Shown here: positions 33,955 to 43,671 of the stretch, piece by piece | How positions within the stretch are numbered: position 1 is the first letter of the stretch | Layout of the letters: each line of letters starts with the position of its first letter | DNA from: Pseudoalteromonas sp. CO133X | GTDB taxonomy: Bacteria; Pseudomonadota; Gammaproteobacteria; Enterobacterales; Alteromonadaceae | Direction of reading: 5' to 3' | Assembly: GCA_004208945.1 (NCBI GenBank) | Contig: SGPE01000008.1 | Span: 372,001-436,000 of the forward strand | Length of the DNA: 64,000 nucleotides | Made by a program: the position numbers and the translations under genes | Notes under the pieces: generated by a model | The model's input: only the letters and a program-made list of their open reading frames with translations | Databases searched by the model: none | Told to the model about the DNA's origin: nothing

Positions 33955-36840
33955 ATGAAATTTAGATTATTAGCAACAGCCGTTGCTGTCACGCTAGCGC
34001 TCGGCGGATGCGCAAGTAATTCACAGTCAACGATGGTTAAAGAAGTCGAGGTTGAGCAGTCAGTAAGCCAAGGTGATAATCGTGTATTTAGCCAAGATTA
34101 CCTATTAGAAGAGCTTGAAAACGGTCTTCGTGTAATGGTGGTAAAAACAGATTACCCAGATGTTGTATCACTGCAAATTCCAGTATCGGTTGGTTCACGT
34201 AATGAGGTTGAAGCAGGTAAAACCGGTTTTGCACACTTCTTTGAGCATATGATGTTTAAAGGCTCTGAAAAATTCCCGCAAGATGTGTATTCAGATATTC
34301 TAAAAAACTCAGGTGTTGATAATCGCGCATACACAACCAACGATTACACTAACTATCACTTAAACTTCTCAAAAGAACATTTAGATAAAGTACTCGAAAT
34401 TGAAGCGGATATTTTTCAAAACCTGACTTACAGCGAAGAGCAGTTCCGCACTGAAGCGCTGACTGTAAAAGGGGAATATCTAAAGAATAATGCCAGCCCA
34501 ATTCGTAAATTACTTTCTGCTGTTCGTAATGAAGCATTCGAAAAGCATACGTATAAGCATACCACTATGGGCTTTTTTGAAGACATTGAAGCTATGCCTG
34601 ATCAAATGGCGTATGGTAAAGAGTTCTTCGCTAAGTTTTATAAACCTGAATATGTATCTTTAGTTATTGTTGGTGATGTTGATCCACAAGAAACCATGGC
34701 AATGGTGAAAAAGCACTGGGGCAACTGGGAAAAAGGTGATTACCAAGCTGATATTCCTGTTGAACCAAAACAACAAGCAGCAAAATATGTGCATGAAAAA
34801 AATGATGGTTTACCAGGTCACTGGTTGCTTGTGTCTTACAAAGGCACCGCATGGGATCCAACTCAAAAAGACCGTGCAGCCCTTGATTTGATCTCGCAGC
34901 TTTATTTCTCAAACAACTCGGCACTTTATCAAGATCTTGTTGTTGATAAACAAATTGCCAGCCAAATGTTTACCTATAACCCAGATACTAAAGATCCTGG
35001 TTTATTACATGTGTTTGTAAAAGTCGAAAACGAAGCAGACCTTGCTAAAGCCCGTGATGCGATTAACCGTACTTATGCACAAGCGCGCACAGAGCTTGTT
35101 GATGCGCAAAAGTTAGCGGATCTAAAATCTAACTTAAAATACAGCTTTATTAATGGTCTTGATTCATCGCAGTCAATTGCCTCAACGCTTGCAAGCTACA
35201 TGCATTTTGAGCGCGACCCTGAAGTGATAAACCAACTGTATGCAACTGCTGATAGCATCACTCCAGAAGATATCAAAGCGGTAGCAAACAAATATTTTGT
35301 TGATTCAAGCCGCACCACAGTGACAATGTCGGCGCTTGATAAAGTGGCAGGCTTTGATCACGAGGTTGACTTAAACGCGGCAGTGGCGAGTATTGAGCAA
35401 GCCCTAACAGAGCGTCATTTTAAAGTACTTGATAAAACAAATAGCTCGCCACTGGTTGATGTTAACTGGTTATTCAATACCGGTGCAGCGGCTGATCCAC
35501 AAGGCAAAAAAGGCTTAGCGGCACTCACTGCTGCAATGCTAGCGCAAGGTGGCTCAGAAACGATGAGCTACAAAGATATTCAAAAAGCGTTATACCCACT
35601 GGCGGGAAGCTTTGGCTATCAAATCGATAAAGAGATGATTTCACTACGTGGTCGTGTGCATAAAGACAATGCTGCCAAGTGGTATGCACTTGTTAGCGAT
35701 CAATTGTTAAATCCTGGCTTTAGAGAAGATGATTTCAAGCGTCTGAAAAAAGAGCTTATTGATAGCATTAAAGCGGGTCTGAAAGCGTCAAATGACGAAG
35801 AGTTAGGTAAAGAAGTGCTTTATCATCAGCTTTATAAAGGCCATCCATACGAAAGCTATAACTATGGTGATTTATCAGATCTTGAAGCGTTGACGCTTGA
35901 CGATGTAAAAGCGTTTTATGCTAATCAGTTTACCCAATCTAAGCTAACTGTGGGTTTAATTGGTGCGATTCCGAGTGATGTTAAATCAACTATGCTGAAA
36001 GATTTAACATCGCTTCCACAAGGTAAAGAAAGCCGCCTAACGATCCCAGATGCGCCAGTACTAAAAGGGCATCATGCAACGATTGTTGAAAAATCAGCGC
36101 AATCTACCGCTGTGTCATTTGGTTTCCCAATCGATACTATTCGTAGCAGTGATGATTGGACCGCACTTTGGTTAGTACGCTCTTACTTTGGTGAACATCG
36201 CAGCTCAAACAGCTTCTTGTATCAGCGTATTCGTCAAACCCGTGGTATGAACTATGGTGACTATGCATATATTGAGTACTTCCCGCGTGGTATGTTCCAA
36301 ACTAAACCTGATGCTAACTTAGGTCGTTCAGAACAAATTTTCCAAGTGTGGTTACGTCCGCTTCGTTCAAATAACGACGCGCACTTTGCAACACGTACGG
36401 CGCTGTTTGAGCTTGATAAGCTAATTAAAGAGGGTATTAGTAAAGAAGATTTTGAAGCGACGCGTAACTTCTTAATTAACTTTGTGCCACAAATGGTTGC
36501 AAGCCAAGATCGCCAATTAGGCTATGCACTTGATAGTGAGTTCTATAATACAGAGAGCTTTGTGGACTATGTGCGCGGCAAGCTTGAAAAGCTAACCCTT
36601 GATGATGTTAACCGTGTTATTCGCGATAACCTGCAAACAGAGAATATCCACTATGTGTTTATTACTGGTGACGGCAAAGACATGCAAAAACGCTTAGCAT
36701 CAGAGCAAAGATCGCCTATGGTGTACAACGCTGAAAAACCAGCAGAGCTTGTTGCTGAAGATAAAGTGATTGCAGACTATAAACTTGCGATACCGGCGAA
36801 AAATATTAAAGTACTTGATGTCGAAAAAGTATTTCAATAA
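33955..36840 (+). CDS. M16 family zinc protease, lipoprotein
   Basis: 961 residues. A lipoprotein signal LALGGC (lipidated Cys19) places it in the envelope. The N-terminal M16 unit has the inverted zinc site HFFEH at 94-98 and the third ligand Glu174 exactly 76 residues further on. The C-terminal half (about 490-960) is the second, non-catalytic M16 unit that closes the clam-shell, with the R/Y substrate-binding segment RQTRGMNYGDYAY. Such pitrilysin-like enzymes degrade peptides in the periplasm. A terminator follows, so it is transcribed alone. Confidence 0.93.
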   Translation: MKFRLLATAVAVTLALGGCASNSQSTMVKEVEVEQSVSQGDNRVFSQDYLLEELENGLRVMVVKTDYPDVVSLQIPVSVGSRNEVEAGKTGFAHFFEHMMFKGSEKFPQDVYSDILKNSGVDNRAYTTNDYTNYHLNFSKEHLDKVLEIEADIFQNLTYSEEQFRTEALTVKGEYLKNNASPIRKLLSAVRNEAFEKHTYKHTTMGFFEDIEAMPDQMAYGKEFFAKFYKPEYVSLVIVGDVDPQETMAMVKKHWGNWEKGDYQADIPVEPKQQAAKYVHEKNDGLPGHWLLVSYKGTAWDPTQKDRAALDLISQLYFSNNSALYQDLVVDKQIASQMFTYNPDTKDPGLLHVFVKVENEADLAKARDAINRTYAQARTELVDAQKLADLKSNLKYSFINGLDSSQSIASTLASYMHFERDPEVINQLYATADSITPEDIKAVANKYFVDSSRTTVTMSALDKVAGFDHEVDLNAAVASIEQALTERHFKVLDKTNSSPLVDVNWLFNTGAAADPQGKKGLAALTAAMLAQGGSETMSYKDIQKALYPLAGSFGYQIDKEMISLRGRVHKDNAAKWYALVSDQLLNPGFREDDFKRLKKELIDSIKAGLKASNDEELGKEVLYHQLYKGHPYESYNYGDLSDLEALTLDDVKAFYANQFTQSKLTVGLIGAIPSDVKSTMLKDLTSLPQGKESRLTIPDAPVLKGHHATIVEKSAQSTAVSFGFPIDTIRSSDDWTALWLVRSYFGEHRSSNSFLYQRIRQTRGMNYGDYAYIEYFPRGMFQTKPDANLGRSEQIFQVWLRPLRSNNDAHFATRTALFELDKLIKEGISKEDFEATRNFLINFVPQMVASQDRQLGYALDSEFYNTESFVDYVRGKLEKLTLDDVNRVIRDNLQTENIHYVFITGDGKDMQKRLASEQRSPMVYNAEKPAELVAEDKVIADYKLAIPAKNIKVLDVEKVFQ

Positions 36841-36849
36841 TAACTAATC

Positions 36850-36876
36850 AATGCCCCTGCCTAGGGGCATTTTTTA
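36850..36876 (+). terminator. Rho-independent terminator of M16 protease gene
   Basis: AATGCCCCT / AGGGGCATT with a four-base loop and T tract, about 10 bases after the stop. Confidence 0.93.
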
Positions 36877-36903
36877 TGTTTAATAGCAAATAACGATGAC
36901 ACT

Positions 36904-36924
36904 CTGGTTATTAGATATAACCAG
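36904..36924. promoter_or_regulatory. Perfect 8-bp inverted repeat upstream of cysE
   Basis: CTGGTTAT and ATAACCAG are separated by five bases, 88 bases before the cysE start. It is a candidate operator. Confidence 0.4.
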
Positions 36925-37011
36925 AACAAATAAACAACGGGTTAGTACATCTTGCTACAAATCCGTTAAACTTAAGTAATAGCAGTTAGGTACAACCAGA
37001 AAGGCAAAATT

Positions 37012-37836
37012 ATGCGTCATGAAATTTGGCAAAAGCTTCGCGAAGAAGCAAACGAAGTCGTTACTCGTGAACCTCTTTTAGCAAGTCACGTTTATTCGTG
37101 TGTGTTAAATCATGAGTGTTTGGGTTCGGCGCTAAGTTTTATTGTTGCTAATAAGTTGGCGGATGCAGTGGTTTCAGCATTCACAATTCGTGAATTGTTT
37201 GACCAGGCCTTTGTTAAGTGTGATTTGATGTTGACACATGTCGCTCATGATATAAAAGCAGTAAAAGATCGTGACCCTGCCGCAGATAGCTACTTAACGG
37301 TGATACTTAACTTAAAAGGCTTTCATGCAATACAAGCACACCGACTTGCAAACTGTCTTTGGTTACAGAACCGAAAAGAACTTGCTCGCTTTATTCAAAG
37401 TAGAACTTCTGAAGTGTTTGGTGTTGATATTCACCCTGCTTGTAAAGTGGGTCATGGTATTATGTTTGACCATGCAACAGGGATTGTAATCGGTGAAACA
37501 GCGGTTATTGAAGATAATGTATCGATTCTTCAATCAGTTACTTTAGGTGGTACGGGCAACGAACAAGGTGATCGCCATCCTAAAATTCGTGCGGGTGTGT
37601 TGATTGGTGCCGGTGCGAAAGTGTTGGGTAACATTGAAGTAGGAGAGGGCGCACGCATAGGTGCAAACTCTGTGGTATTAAGCCCTGTTCCAGCACATAC
37701 AACCGTTGTTGGAGTACCTGCTAAAGTGGTGGGTAAACCGAGCTGCCCTTGTCCAGCGGAAAGTATGAATCAAAACTTTCTGGATGACAGCACCACAAGC
37801 GCAAGCAATGCATCTCATACCAGTGCAATGCTGTAG
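37012..37836 (+). CDS. cysE: Serine O-acetyltransferase
   Basis: 274 residues, about the size of E. coli CysE (273). The N-terminal helical domain (about 1-140) is followed by the left-handed beta helix of hexapeptide repeats (about 140-245), with catalytic His segments HPACKVGHGIMFDHATG and the GGTGNEQGDRHP loop. It makes O-acetylserine from serine and acetyl-CoA for cysteine synthesis and is usually inhibited by cysteine. The Ser/Thr-rich C-terminal tail is the region used for cysteine synthase binding, though it does not end in Ile here. Confidence 0.95.
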   Translation: MRHEIWQKLREEANEVVTREPLLASHVYSCVLNHECLGSALSFIVANKLADAVVSAFTIRELFDQAFVKCDLMLTHVAHDIKAVKDRDPAADSYLTVILNLKGFHAIQAHRLANCLWLQNRKELARFIQSRTSEVFGVDIHPACKVGHGIMFDHATGIVIGETAVIEDNVSILQSVTLGGTGNEQGDRHPKIRAGVLIGAGAKVLGNIEVGEGARIGANSVVLSPVPAHTTVVGVPAKVVGKPSCPCPAESMNQNFLDDSTTSASNASHTSAML

Positions 37837-37863
37837 TTCTTTATAATAAAGAGCAAAAGTACC

Positions 37864-38511
37864 TTGTCTAAATTAGCGTTTGGTTTGTCGATTGTAGCGT
37901 CATTTATTTGTGGCGCTATCATCATGTTTATGCTTCAAACTGCTAACACCGTTTTACCAACTTCAGAGCGGACGCAGATAAGTGTTATAGAGCCGGCTAT
38001 TTCTGAGCAAGCAGCACCAGTTGCACCTATTAGTGTGAGTGGAGTTTCTAAGGTTGGGCATCAAACTTCACCTGAAGAATTAACTAAAGAAGCGCTTAAG
38101 CAGCAAATTGCCGAACTTGAATTACAAGTCGAGAGCCAGCAGGCTGTGATTGCAAGTTATCGCACTAACGCACTTACATCCGATGAAATAGACTCCCACC
38201 TTGATCAGCTTTACACGCTTTTAGCACAGCAAGAACGCAATGAAGCATGGGCCTACCAAGTTGAAACAGCTATGAGTGACTTTTTAATTATGGCTGACTT
38301 ACCTATACAGCCAAATGTTAGCATCTCTAAGTGTAAAAGTTCTGTTTGTCAGTTTAAGTTACAACGCCCAGATGACGTTGCAGTACTTCCTGAGCATTAT
38401 TGGCGAAATATAACAGATGATTTAATGCTGCAAAGCTGGTGGAAACAGTTTAAATATACTTCCACCACATCGAGTGACGATGAGCTAGTCATCGTTGTAA
38501 GTACAGACTAA
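37864..38511 (+). CDS. Membrane-anchored periplasmic protein with coiled coil, unknown
   Basis: 215 residues from a TTG start at 37864; the next Met lies inside the hydrophobic helix, so TTG is favoured. One membrane segment (about 4-26), then a Pro/Ala/Ser-rich linker, a predicted coiled coil (about 75-105; LKQQIAELELQVESQQAV) and a C-terminal domain with two cysteines in SKCKSSVCQFKL. The product is probably anchored in the inner membrane and faces the periplasm. It starts 27 bases after cysE and ends one base before the convergent xseA stop. Confidence 0.65.
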   Translation: MSKLAFGLSIVASFICGAIIMFMLQTANTVLPTSERTQISVIEPAISEQAAPVAPISVSGVSKVGHQTSPEELTKEALKQQIAELELQVESQQAVIASYRTNALTSDEIDSHLDQLYTLLAQQERNEAWAYQVETAMSDFLIMADLPIQPNVSISKCKSSVCQFKLQRPDDVAVLPEHYWRNITDDLMLQSWWKQFKYTSTTSSDDELVIVVSTD

Positions 38512-39864
38512 TCAAACCACTTTTGATTGCAACTGGCCATCAGCCAATTCAGTGGTGAGCAATTCTCCGCTATTAACCTGTGACACTGATTTCACCACCT
38601 GACCTTGTTTGTTTTTAGTAATGCTATAACCACGTGCTAATACACTTAGTGGACTGACTGAATCTAAGCGGCTCGCCTGCAGTGATAGATGATTACGGGA
38701 TGTTGTAAGTTGGTGCTGTATAGCTTGTGTTAAACGACCTTGAAGCTGTGTAAGCAAGTGCTCATAGCGAGTAAGTTGTTTTTCTGGTGAGCTTTGCATT
38801 AAACGAGGAGTAAGGTTGCCAAGTACTCGTTCATGGCGCTGAATTTTACTTTGCATAGCACGATGTAAAGCAAGGCTTAATTCATCCAGCTTTTGTGCCT
38901 GCTGATTGAGTTGATTTCGAGGGTGACAAAGTTGTAAGCGATGCTCAAATTGCGTCGCTGTAGTACGTTTAACTGCCAAAGCGTGTTTAAAGGCATGATT
39001 TAAATGCCTAACAAGCTGATTTACTCTGCTATGTAACTCTTCACTATTTGGACTGACCAACTCGGCTGCTGCAGAAGGTGTGGCTGCGCGTATATCTGCA
39101 ACATAGTCACTGATAGTGGTATCTACTTCATGACCCACAGCACTGACAATAGGCAGGTTGCTGGCATAAATGGCGCGTGCCAGTAACTCATGGTTAAAAC
39201 ACCATAAATCTTCTAATGAACCTCCACCACGACTCAATATCAGTACATCTACTTCGTTACGTTGATTGACGATGTTTATTTTTTCTATTAGCTGGCTGTG
39301 AGCATCAGCGCCTTGCACCATGGCCGGATAAATCACCACTTCAAGTTGGGGAGCACGGCGTTTCAAAACGGTTAAAATATCGCGAATGGCCGCACCTGTG
39401 GCCGAGGTAATCACGCCAACTCGATTGATATTTGTTGGTAATGGCTTTTTATAAGCCGAGCTAAACAGGCCTTCGGCGGCAAGGCGCATTTTAAGCGCAT
39501 CGAACTCTTGTTTTAATAAGCCTTCACCAGCAGGTGCCATATGCTCAACAATCAGTTGATAATCACCACGTGGTTCATACAAAGATACACGGGCACGCAC
39601 AGTGACTTGTGCGCCATTTGCTGGGCGAAATGTTTGGCCACGATTATTACCGCGCCACATAGCTGCTTTTACTTGTGCGCGATCGTCTTTTAATGTGAAA
39701 TACCAATGCCCTGAAGCAGGCGCAATAAAGTTTGAAATTTCACCACTTAACACTAAAGAAGAAAAGCCGCGTTCTAGCACACTTCGGATCTCTTTATTAA
39801 GGCGTGATACGGTATAAATGTCTTGTGAATTACCCATTGCAGCTAAATTTAATCTCTTTGCCAT
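38512..39864 (-). CDS. xseA: Exodeoxyribonuclease VII large subunit
   Basis: 450 residues (E. coli 456). An N-terminal OB-fold (about 15-115; VLERGFSSLVLSGEISNF, SGHWYFTLKDDRAQVKA) binds single-stranded DNA. The central catalytic region contains GVITSATGAAIRDIL, SRGGGSLEDLW and SAVGHEVDTTISDYVAD. A coiled-coil C-terminal part follows. With the small subunit XseB (not in this window) it degrades single-stranded DNA to oligonucleotides. Confidence 0.96.
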   Translation of the reverse strand: MAKRLNLAAMGNSQDIYTVSRLNKEIRSVLERGFSSLVLSGEISNFIAPASGHWYFTLKDDRAQVKAAMWRGNNRGQTFRPANGAQVTVRARVSLYEPRGDYQLIVEHMAPAGEGLLKQEFDALKMRLAAEGLFSSAYKKPLPTNINRVGVITSATGAAIRDILTVLKRRAPQLEVVIYPAMVQGADAHSQLIEKINIVNQRNEVDVLILSRGGGSLEDLWCFNHELLARAIYASNLPIVSAVGHEVDTTISDYVADIRAATPSAAAELVSPNSEELHSRVNQLVRHLNHAFKHALAVKRTTATQFEHRLQLCHPRNQLNQQAQKLDELSLALHRAMQSKIQRHERVLGNLTPRLMQSSPEKQLTRYEHLLTQLQGRLTQAIQHQLTTSRNHLSLQASRLDSVSPLSVLARGYSITKNKQGQVVKSVSQVNSGELLTTELADGQLQSKVV

Positions 39865-39981
39865 AAACTAAGGCTACTTTATCATAAATAATTGCACAAT
39901 TTTATTTACTCAGGTTTAGAACGCTGATAAAATTTGGCCGCAATTCCTTATACTCAGATCCACATGTGAGAAGTTGCCAAT

Positions 39982-41451
39982 ATGCTTAGAATTGCTAAAG
40001 AAGCTCTTACCTTTGACGACGTACTACTAGTACCTGGTCATTCTACTGTTTTGCCACACACGGCAAATATTTCAACTCGCTTAACGCGTGGTATCAATCT
40101 TAACTTGCCGCTAGTTTCAGCATCTATGGATACTGTAACTGAAGCACGCTTAGCGATTGCGCTAGCGCAAGAGGGCGGTTTAGGTTTCATCCACAAAAAC
40201 ATGACAATTGAAGAGCAAGCTAAAAACGTACGTAAAGTTAAAACGTACGAAGCGGGCATTGTTTCTTTCCCTGTTACTGTGACTGCGGATCTAACAATTG
40301 CTGATGCCATGGCATTAGCAGAAGATAAAGGCTTTTCAGGTTTCCCTGTAACCGACGCTGACAATAACCTTGTAGGTATTGTTACAAGCCGTGATATGCG
40401 TTTTGAAACGAAACTTGAGCAGCCTGTTTCTACAGTGATGACGAAAAAAGAATCGTTAGTGACTGTTAAAGAAGGTGCAGACCGTGATGAGATCTTAGGT
40501 CTAATGCACGAGCACCGTATCGAAAAAATTCTTGTTGTTGATGATGCATTTAAACTAAAAGGCATGATCACTGTAAAAGATTATCAAAAAGCACAAGACA
40601 AGCCACACGCATGTAAAGACGAGCAAGGTCGTTTACGTGTAGGTGCAGCTGTTGGTGTTGGCGCAGGTACTGACGAGCGTATCGCAGCTCTTGTTGAAGC
40701 AGGTGTTGACGTATTACTTATCGATACATCACATGGTCACTCACAAGGTGTAATCGACCGTGTTGCTCAAACACGTCAAGCATACCCAGATCTACAAATC
40801 GTAGCAGGTAACGTTGCAACAGCTGAAGGTGCGATTGCCCTTGCTGATGCGGGTGTTGACGCTGTTAAGGTAGGTATTGGCCCAGGTTCTATCTGTACTA
40901 CTCGTATCGTAACAGGTTGTGGTGTACCACAAATTACAGCGATTTCTGACGCAGTTGAAGGCTTAAAAGGCCGCGATATTCCTGTTATCGCTGACGGTGG
41001 TATTCGTTTCTCAGGTGACATCGTAAAAGCACTTGTTGCCGGTGCATCATGTGTAATGGTGGGTTCAATGTTAGCGGGTACTGAAGAAGCACCAGGTGAA
41101 GTTGAGCTATACCAAGGTCGTTACTACAAGTCTTACCGTGGTATGGGTAGCCTTGGCGCTATGAACCAAAAAGAAGGTTCATCAGACCGTTACTTCCAAA
41201 AATCGAACGAAGCAGACAAGCTTGTTCCTGAAGGTATCGAAGGCCGTGTTGCTTATAAAGGCCCTATCGCGACAATCATCCATCAACAAGTGGGCGGTCT
41301 TCGCAGTGCAATGGGCTTAACTGGCTGTGCAACAATTGAAGAGTTAAATACTAAACCTCAATTTGTTCGTGTTACTTCAGCTGGTATGGGTGAATCACAT
41401 GTTCACGATGTGCAAATCACTAAAGAAGCGCCAAACTACCGCTTAGGTTAA
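39982..41451 (+). CDS. guaB: IMP dehydrogenase
   Basis: 489 residues (E. coli 488). The TIM barrel is interrupted by a CBS-domain pair (about 95-205). The catalytic Cys lies in [13 protein letters not shown] (about residue 305), with the flap arginine/tyrosine region in [10 protein letters not shown]. It oxidises IMP to XMP with NAD, the committed step of GMP synthesis. guaA follows after a 101-base gap with two hairpins, so the two form an operon. No PurR-type operator was recognised upstream. Confidence 0.97.
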   Translation: MLRIAKEALTFDDVLLVPGHSTVLPHTANISTRLTRGINLNLPLVSASMDTVTEARLAIALAQEGGLGFIHKNMTIEEQAKNVRKVKTYEAGIVSFPVTVTADLTIADAMALAEDKGFSGFPVTDADNNLVGIVTSRDMRFETKLEQPVSTVMTKKESLVTVKEGADRDEILGLMHEHRIEKILVVDDAFKLKGMITVKDYQKAQDKPHACKDEQGRLRVGAAVGVGAGTDERIAALVEAGVDVLLIDTSHGHSQGVIDRVAQTRQAYPDLQIVAGNVATAEGAIALADAGVDAVKVGIGPGSICTTRIVTGCGVPQITAISDAVEGLKGRDIPVIADGGIRFSGDIVKALVAGASCVMVGSMLAGTEEAPGEVELYQGRYYKSYRGMGSLGAMNQKEGSSDRYFQKSNEADKLVPEGIEGRVAYKGPIATIIHQQVGGLRSAMGLTGCATIEELNTKPQFVRVTSAGMGESHVHDVQITKEAPNYRLG

Positions 41452-41477
41452 TAACCTTAAGGTATTGAAATTACAAT

Positions 41478-41526
41478 GGGCTAGCTTTTGCTAGCCCTAA
41501 TTTATTTATCATCTCCCTTTGGGAGA
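41478..41526 (+). promoter_or_regulatory. Two hairpins between guaB and guaA
   Basis: The first stem is GGGCTAGC / GCTAGCCC with a TTTT loop (41478-41497) followed by an AT-rich but interrupted T tract. The second is TCTCCC / GGGAGA with a three-base loop (41512-41526), just before the guaA ribosome site. They may act as a leaky attenuator or as mRNA processing or stability elements within the operon. Confidence 0.55.
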
Positions 41527-41552
41527 GCAGTTCCTGACTAACGAGATACTCC

Positions 41553-43130
41553 ATGAGCAAAGACATTCACGATTCACGAATTCTCATTTTAGATTTTGGT
41601 TCGCAATACACACAGTTAATCGCACGTCGTATACGTGAGATTGGTGTTTACTGTGAGCTATGGGCATGGGATGTAACTGAAGAGCAAATCCGCGAATTTA
41701 ATCCACAAGGTATTATTTTGTCGGGTGGCCCTGAGTCTACAACACTTGAAAACAGCCCACGTGCTCCTGAGTATGTATTTAACGCAGGCGTTCCAGTACT
41801 TGGTATTTGTTACGGCATGCAAACAATGGCAACGCAACTGGGTGGTAGTGTACACAGCTCTGATAAGAAAGAGTTTGGTTATGCGCAGGTTGAAAAAGTA
41901 GGTGATTGTGCGTTATTTGACGCTATCGAAGACCACATTACTGACGGTGGTGCTGGCGTACTTGACGTTTGGATGAGCCACGGCGATAAAGTGATGGAAG
42001 TACCAGAGACTTTCAAAACAACGGCTAAAACGTCAACATGCCCACATGCGGCAATGTCATGGGAAGAAAAGCGTTTCTACGGCGTACAGTTCCACCCAGA
42101 AGTAACTCACACTCATCAAGGTCAACGTTTACTTGAGCGTTTTGCAATTGATATCTGTGGCTGTGAAAAGCTATGGACACCAGCTAAAATCATCGATGAT
42201 GCGATTGAGCGTATTAAGGAAACTGTAGGTGATGACGAAGTTATCCTAGGTTTATCAGGTGGTGTTGATTCATCTGTTGTTGCCATGCTTATTCACCGTG
42301 CAATCGGCGACAAGCTAACATGTGTATTCGTTGATAACGGGCTACTTCGTCTAAACGAAGGTCAGCAAGTTATGGACATGTTTGGCAACAAGTTCGGCCT
42401 AAACATTGTTAAGGTTGATGCTGAAGATCAATTCTTAGCAGACTTAGCTGGTAAATCAGACCCAGAAGATAAGCGTAAAGCGATTGGTCATACCTTCATT
42501 AAAGTATTCGATGAGCAAGCTAAAAAGCTGAAAAGCGCTAAATGGTTAGGTCAAGGTACTATCTACCCAGATGTTATCGAATCTGCTGCATCAGCAACAG
42601 GTAAAGCACACGTAATCAAGTCTCACCACAACGTAGGTGGTTTACCAGACGACATGGAAATGGGCCTTGTAGAGCCGTTACGTGAGCTATTCAAAGATGA
42701 AGTACGTAAAATTGGTCTTGAGCTTGGCCTACCTTACGACATGCTTTACCGTCACCCATTCCCAGGTCCTGGTTTAGGTGTTCGTGTACTTGGTGAAATC
42801 AAGAAAGAGTACTGTGACTTACTACGTCGCGCAGATGCTATCTTCATTGAAGAGCTACACAAAGCAGAGCTTTACCACAAAGTAAGTCAAGCCTTCACTG
42901 TATTCTTACCAGTTAAATCGGTAGGTGTAATGGGTGATGCGCGTAAATACGACTGGGTTGTATCACTACGTTGTGTAGAAACAATCGACTTTATGACGGC
43001 ACGTTGGTCACACCTACCTTATGAGTTCTTAGGTGTGGTTTCTAACCGTATCATCAACGAAATCGATGGTATTTCACGTGTTGTTTACGATATTTCAGGT
43101 AAGCCACCGGCAACTATTGAGTGGGAGTAG
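41553..43130 (+). CDS. guaA: GMP synthase (glutamine-hydrolysing)
   Basis: 525 residues, same as E. coli GuaA. A class I glutamine amidotransferase domain (about 1-205) has the nucleophile Cys in GICYGMQ and HPEVTHT. The ATP-pyrophosphatase domain has the P-loop LSGGVDSS. The dimerisation domain ends in ATIEWE. It aminates XMP to GMP. Its last codons form the left copy of the direct repeat that bounds the island described below, so the present 3' end was supplied by the integrated element without changing the protein. Confidence 0.97.
   Translation: MSKDIHDSRILILDFGSQYTQLIARRIREIGVYCELWAWDVTEEQIREFNPQGIILSGGPESTTLENSPRAPEYVFNAGVPVLGICYGMQTMATQLGGSVHSSDKKEFGYAQVEKVGDCALFDAIEDHITDGGAGVLDVWMSHGDKVMEVPETFKTTAKTSTCPHAAMSWEEKRFYGVQFHPEVTHTHQGQRLLERFAIDICGCEKLWTPAKIIDDAIERIKETVGDDEVILGLSGGVDSSVVAMLIHRAIGDKLTCVFVDNGLLRLNEGQQVMDMFGNKFGLNIVKVDAEDQFLADLAGKSDPEDKRKAIGHTFIKVFDEQAKKLKSAKWLGQGTIYPDVIESAASATGKAHVIKSHHNVGGLPDDMEMGLVEPLRELFKDEVRKIGLELGLPYDMLYRHPFPGPGLGVRVLGEIKKEYCDLLRRADAIFIEELHKAELYHKVSQAFTVFLPVKSVGVMGDARKYDWVVSLRCVETIDFMTARWSHLPYEFLGVVSNRIINEIDGISRVVYDISGKPPATIEWE
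43119..43129 (+). repeat. Left attachment-site repeat (attL), end of guaA
   Basis: GAGTGGGAGTA, encoding the Glu-Trp-Glu end of GuaA, recurs exactly at 45904-45914. A CGCTAT-CA-ATAGCG palindrome lies just inside (43135-43148), a position where a recombinase-binding arm would be expected. Confidence 0.7.
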
Positions 43131-43170
43131 GGCTCGCTATCAATAGCGGATAAAGTCTTAAGCTAATAAA

Positions 43171-43204
43171 AAATGCCAGTCAGTTTTCTGACTGGCATTT
43201 TTTT
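43171..43204 (+). terminator. Rho-independent terminator after guaA
   Basis: A perfect 13-14-pair stem (AAATGCCAGTCAG with its complement), TTTT loop and a long T tract, 40 bases after the stop. It lies inside the island. Confidence 0.95.
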
Positions 43205-43239
43205 ATGGATTTTTACTTTTCTAAAAGCTTTGCGTAGGT

Positions 43240-43495
43240 ATTTGGTTTCTTTGCAGAGATGTTCATTGTGATGCTGGCCTTCTATTTTGGTGCCAGTGGC
43301 TGCACAACACCGGACACGGCCAGAAGATGAAAGCCATTGCCGACAAAATGGAGGTATTCCAACATAGGTTGGCAGGGCATGTTTACAAGAACATGATAAG
43401 GTCGGTCGATCAAATTGACAAAACGAGACGCTGGTCGTTTGGCCGACGCAAGTAATTAGAAAGCACACGGGCCAGTGATGGTGCACCGGCCCGTA
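43240..43495 (+). other. G+C-rich segment with a short open frame and hairpin, unrecognised
   Basis: This stretch is visibly richer in G+C than its surroundings. On the plus strand a frame runs open into a stop at 43453-43455; from the ATG at 43327 it would encode 42 residues (starting MKAIADKMEVFQHRLAG, ending in a basic RRWSFGRRK). A hairpin ACGGGCC / GGCCCGT at 43467-43494 lies 12 bases after that stop and looks terminator-like. No ribosome site is convincing, and the frame may be a gene fragment brought in with the island. Nothing is recognised in the other frames. Confidence 0.3.
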
Positions 43496-43530
43496 TTTTC
43501 ACATACATCAAACCGATTATGGTGAAGCTG

Positions 43531-43557
43531 TAACTCGTTTTTGGACAAAAATGAGTT
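43531..43557. repeat. Near-perfect palindrome
   Basis: TAACTC-g-TTTTTG-ga-CAAAAA-t-GAGTTA: twelve pairs with one mismatch, directly beside the outer end of the second attC site. It could be a recombinase or regulator site, or a remnant of a folded attC. Confidence 0.5.
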
Positions 43558-43569
43558 AGAGTATTTAGT

Positions 43570-43661
43570 CAGTAACGCCAAGTTCAATTGCCAACTATTG
43601 GCGCTAATTTGGGAACCAAAATTCGTGAGAGTAGGAGGTCAATTGTAAAGTTTTGTTAGGT
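43570..43661 (-). repeat. Integron cassette recombination site attC-2 (degenerate)
   Basis: Read on the minus strand, the R'' core is ACCTAAC, fitting RYYYAAC, right after the 43672 gene stop. The partner core is GTTACTG, which keeps the essential GTT but not the purines. The arms pair imperfectly around CAATTG on both sides, with an inner hairpin AATTTGG / CCAAATT-type. Size (92 bases) and layout fit an attC that has lost part of its core. Confidence 0.65.
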
Positions 43662-43671
43662 AACATTTATA

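Noticed and set aside
39865..39981. PurR-type operator upstream of guaB
   Set aside because: No match to the ACGCAAACG-type dyad; only a TATACT -10-like element was seen.
43163..43486. 107-codon minus-strand frame with several Cys and His residues, at first resembling a zinc-finger protein
   Set aside because: It runs through the guaA terminator and the ACGGGCC hairpin, has no ribosome site and no recognisable cysteine spacing.
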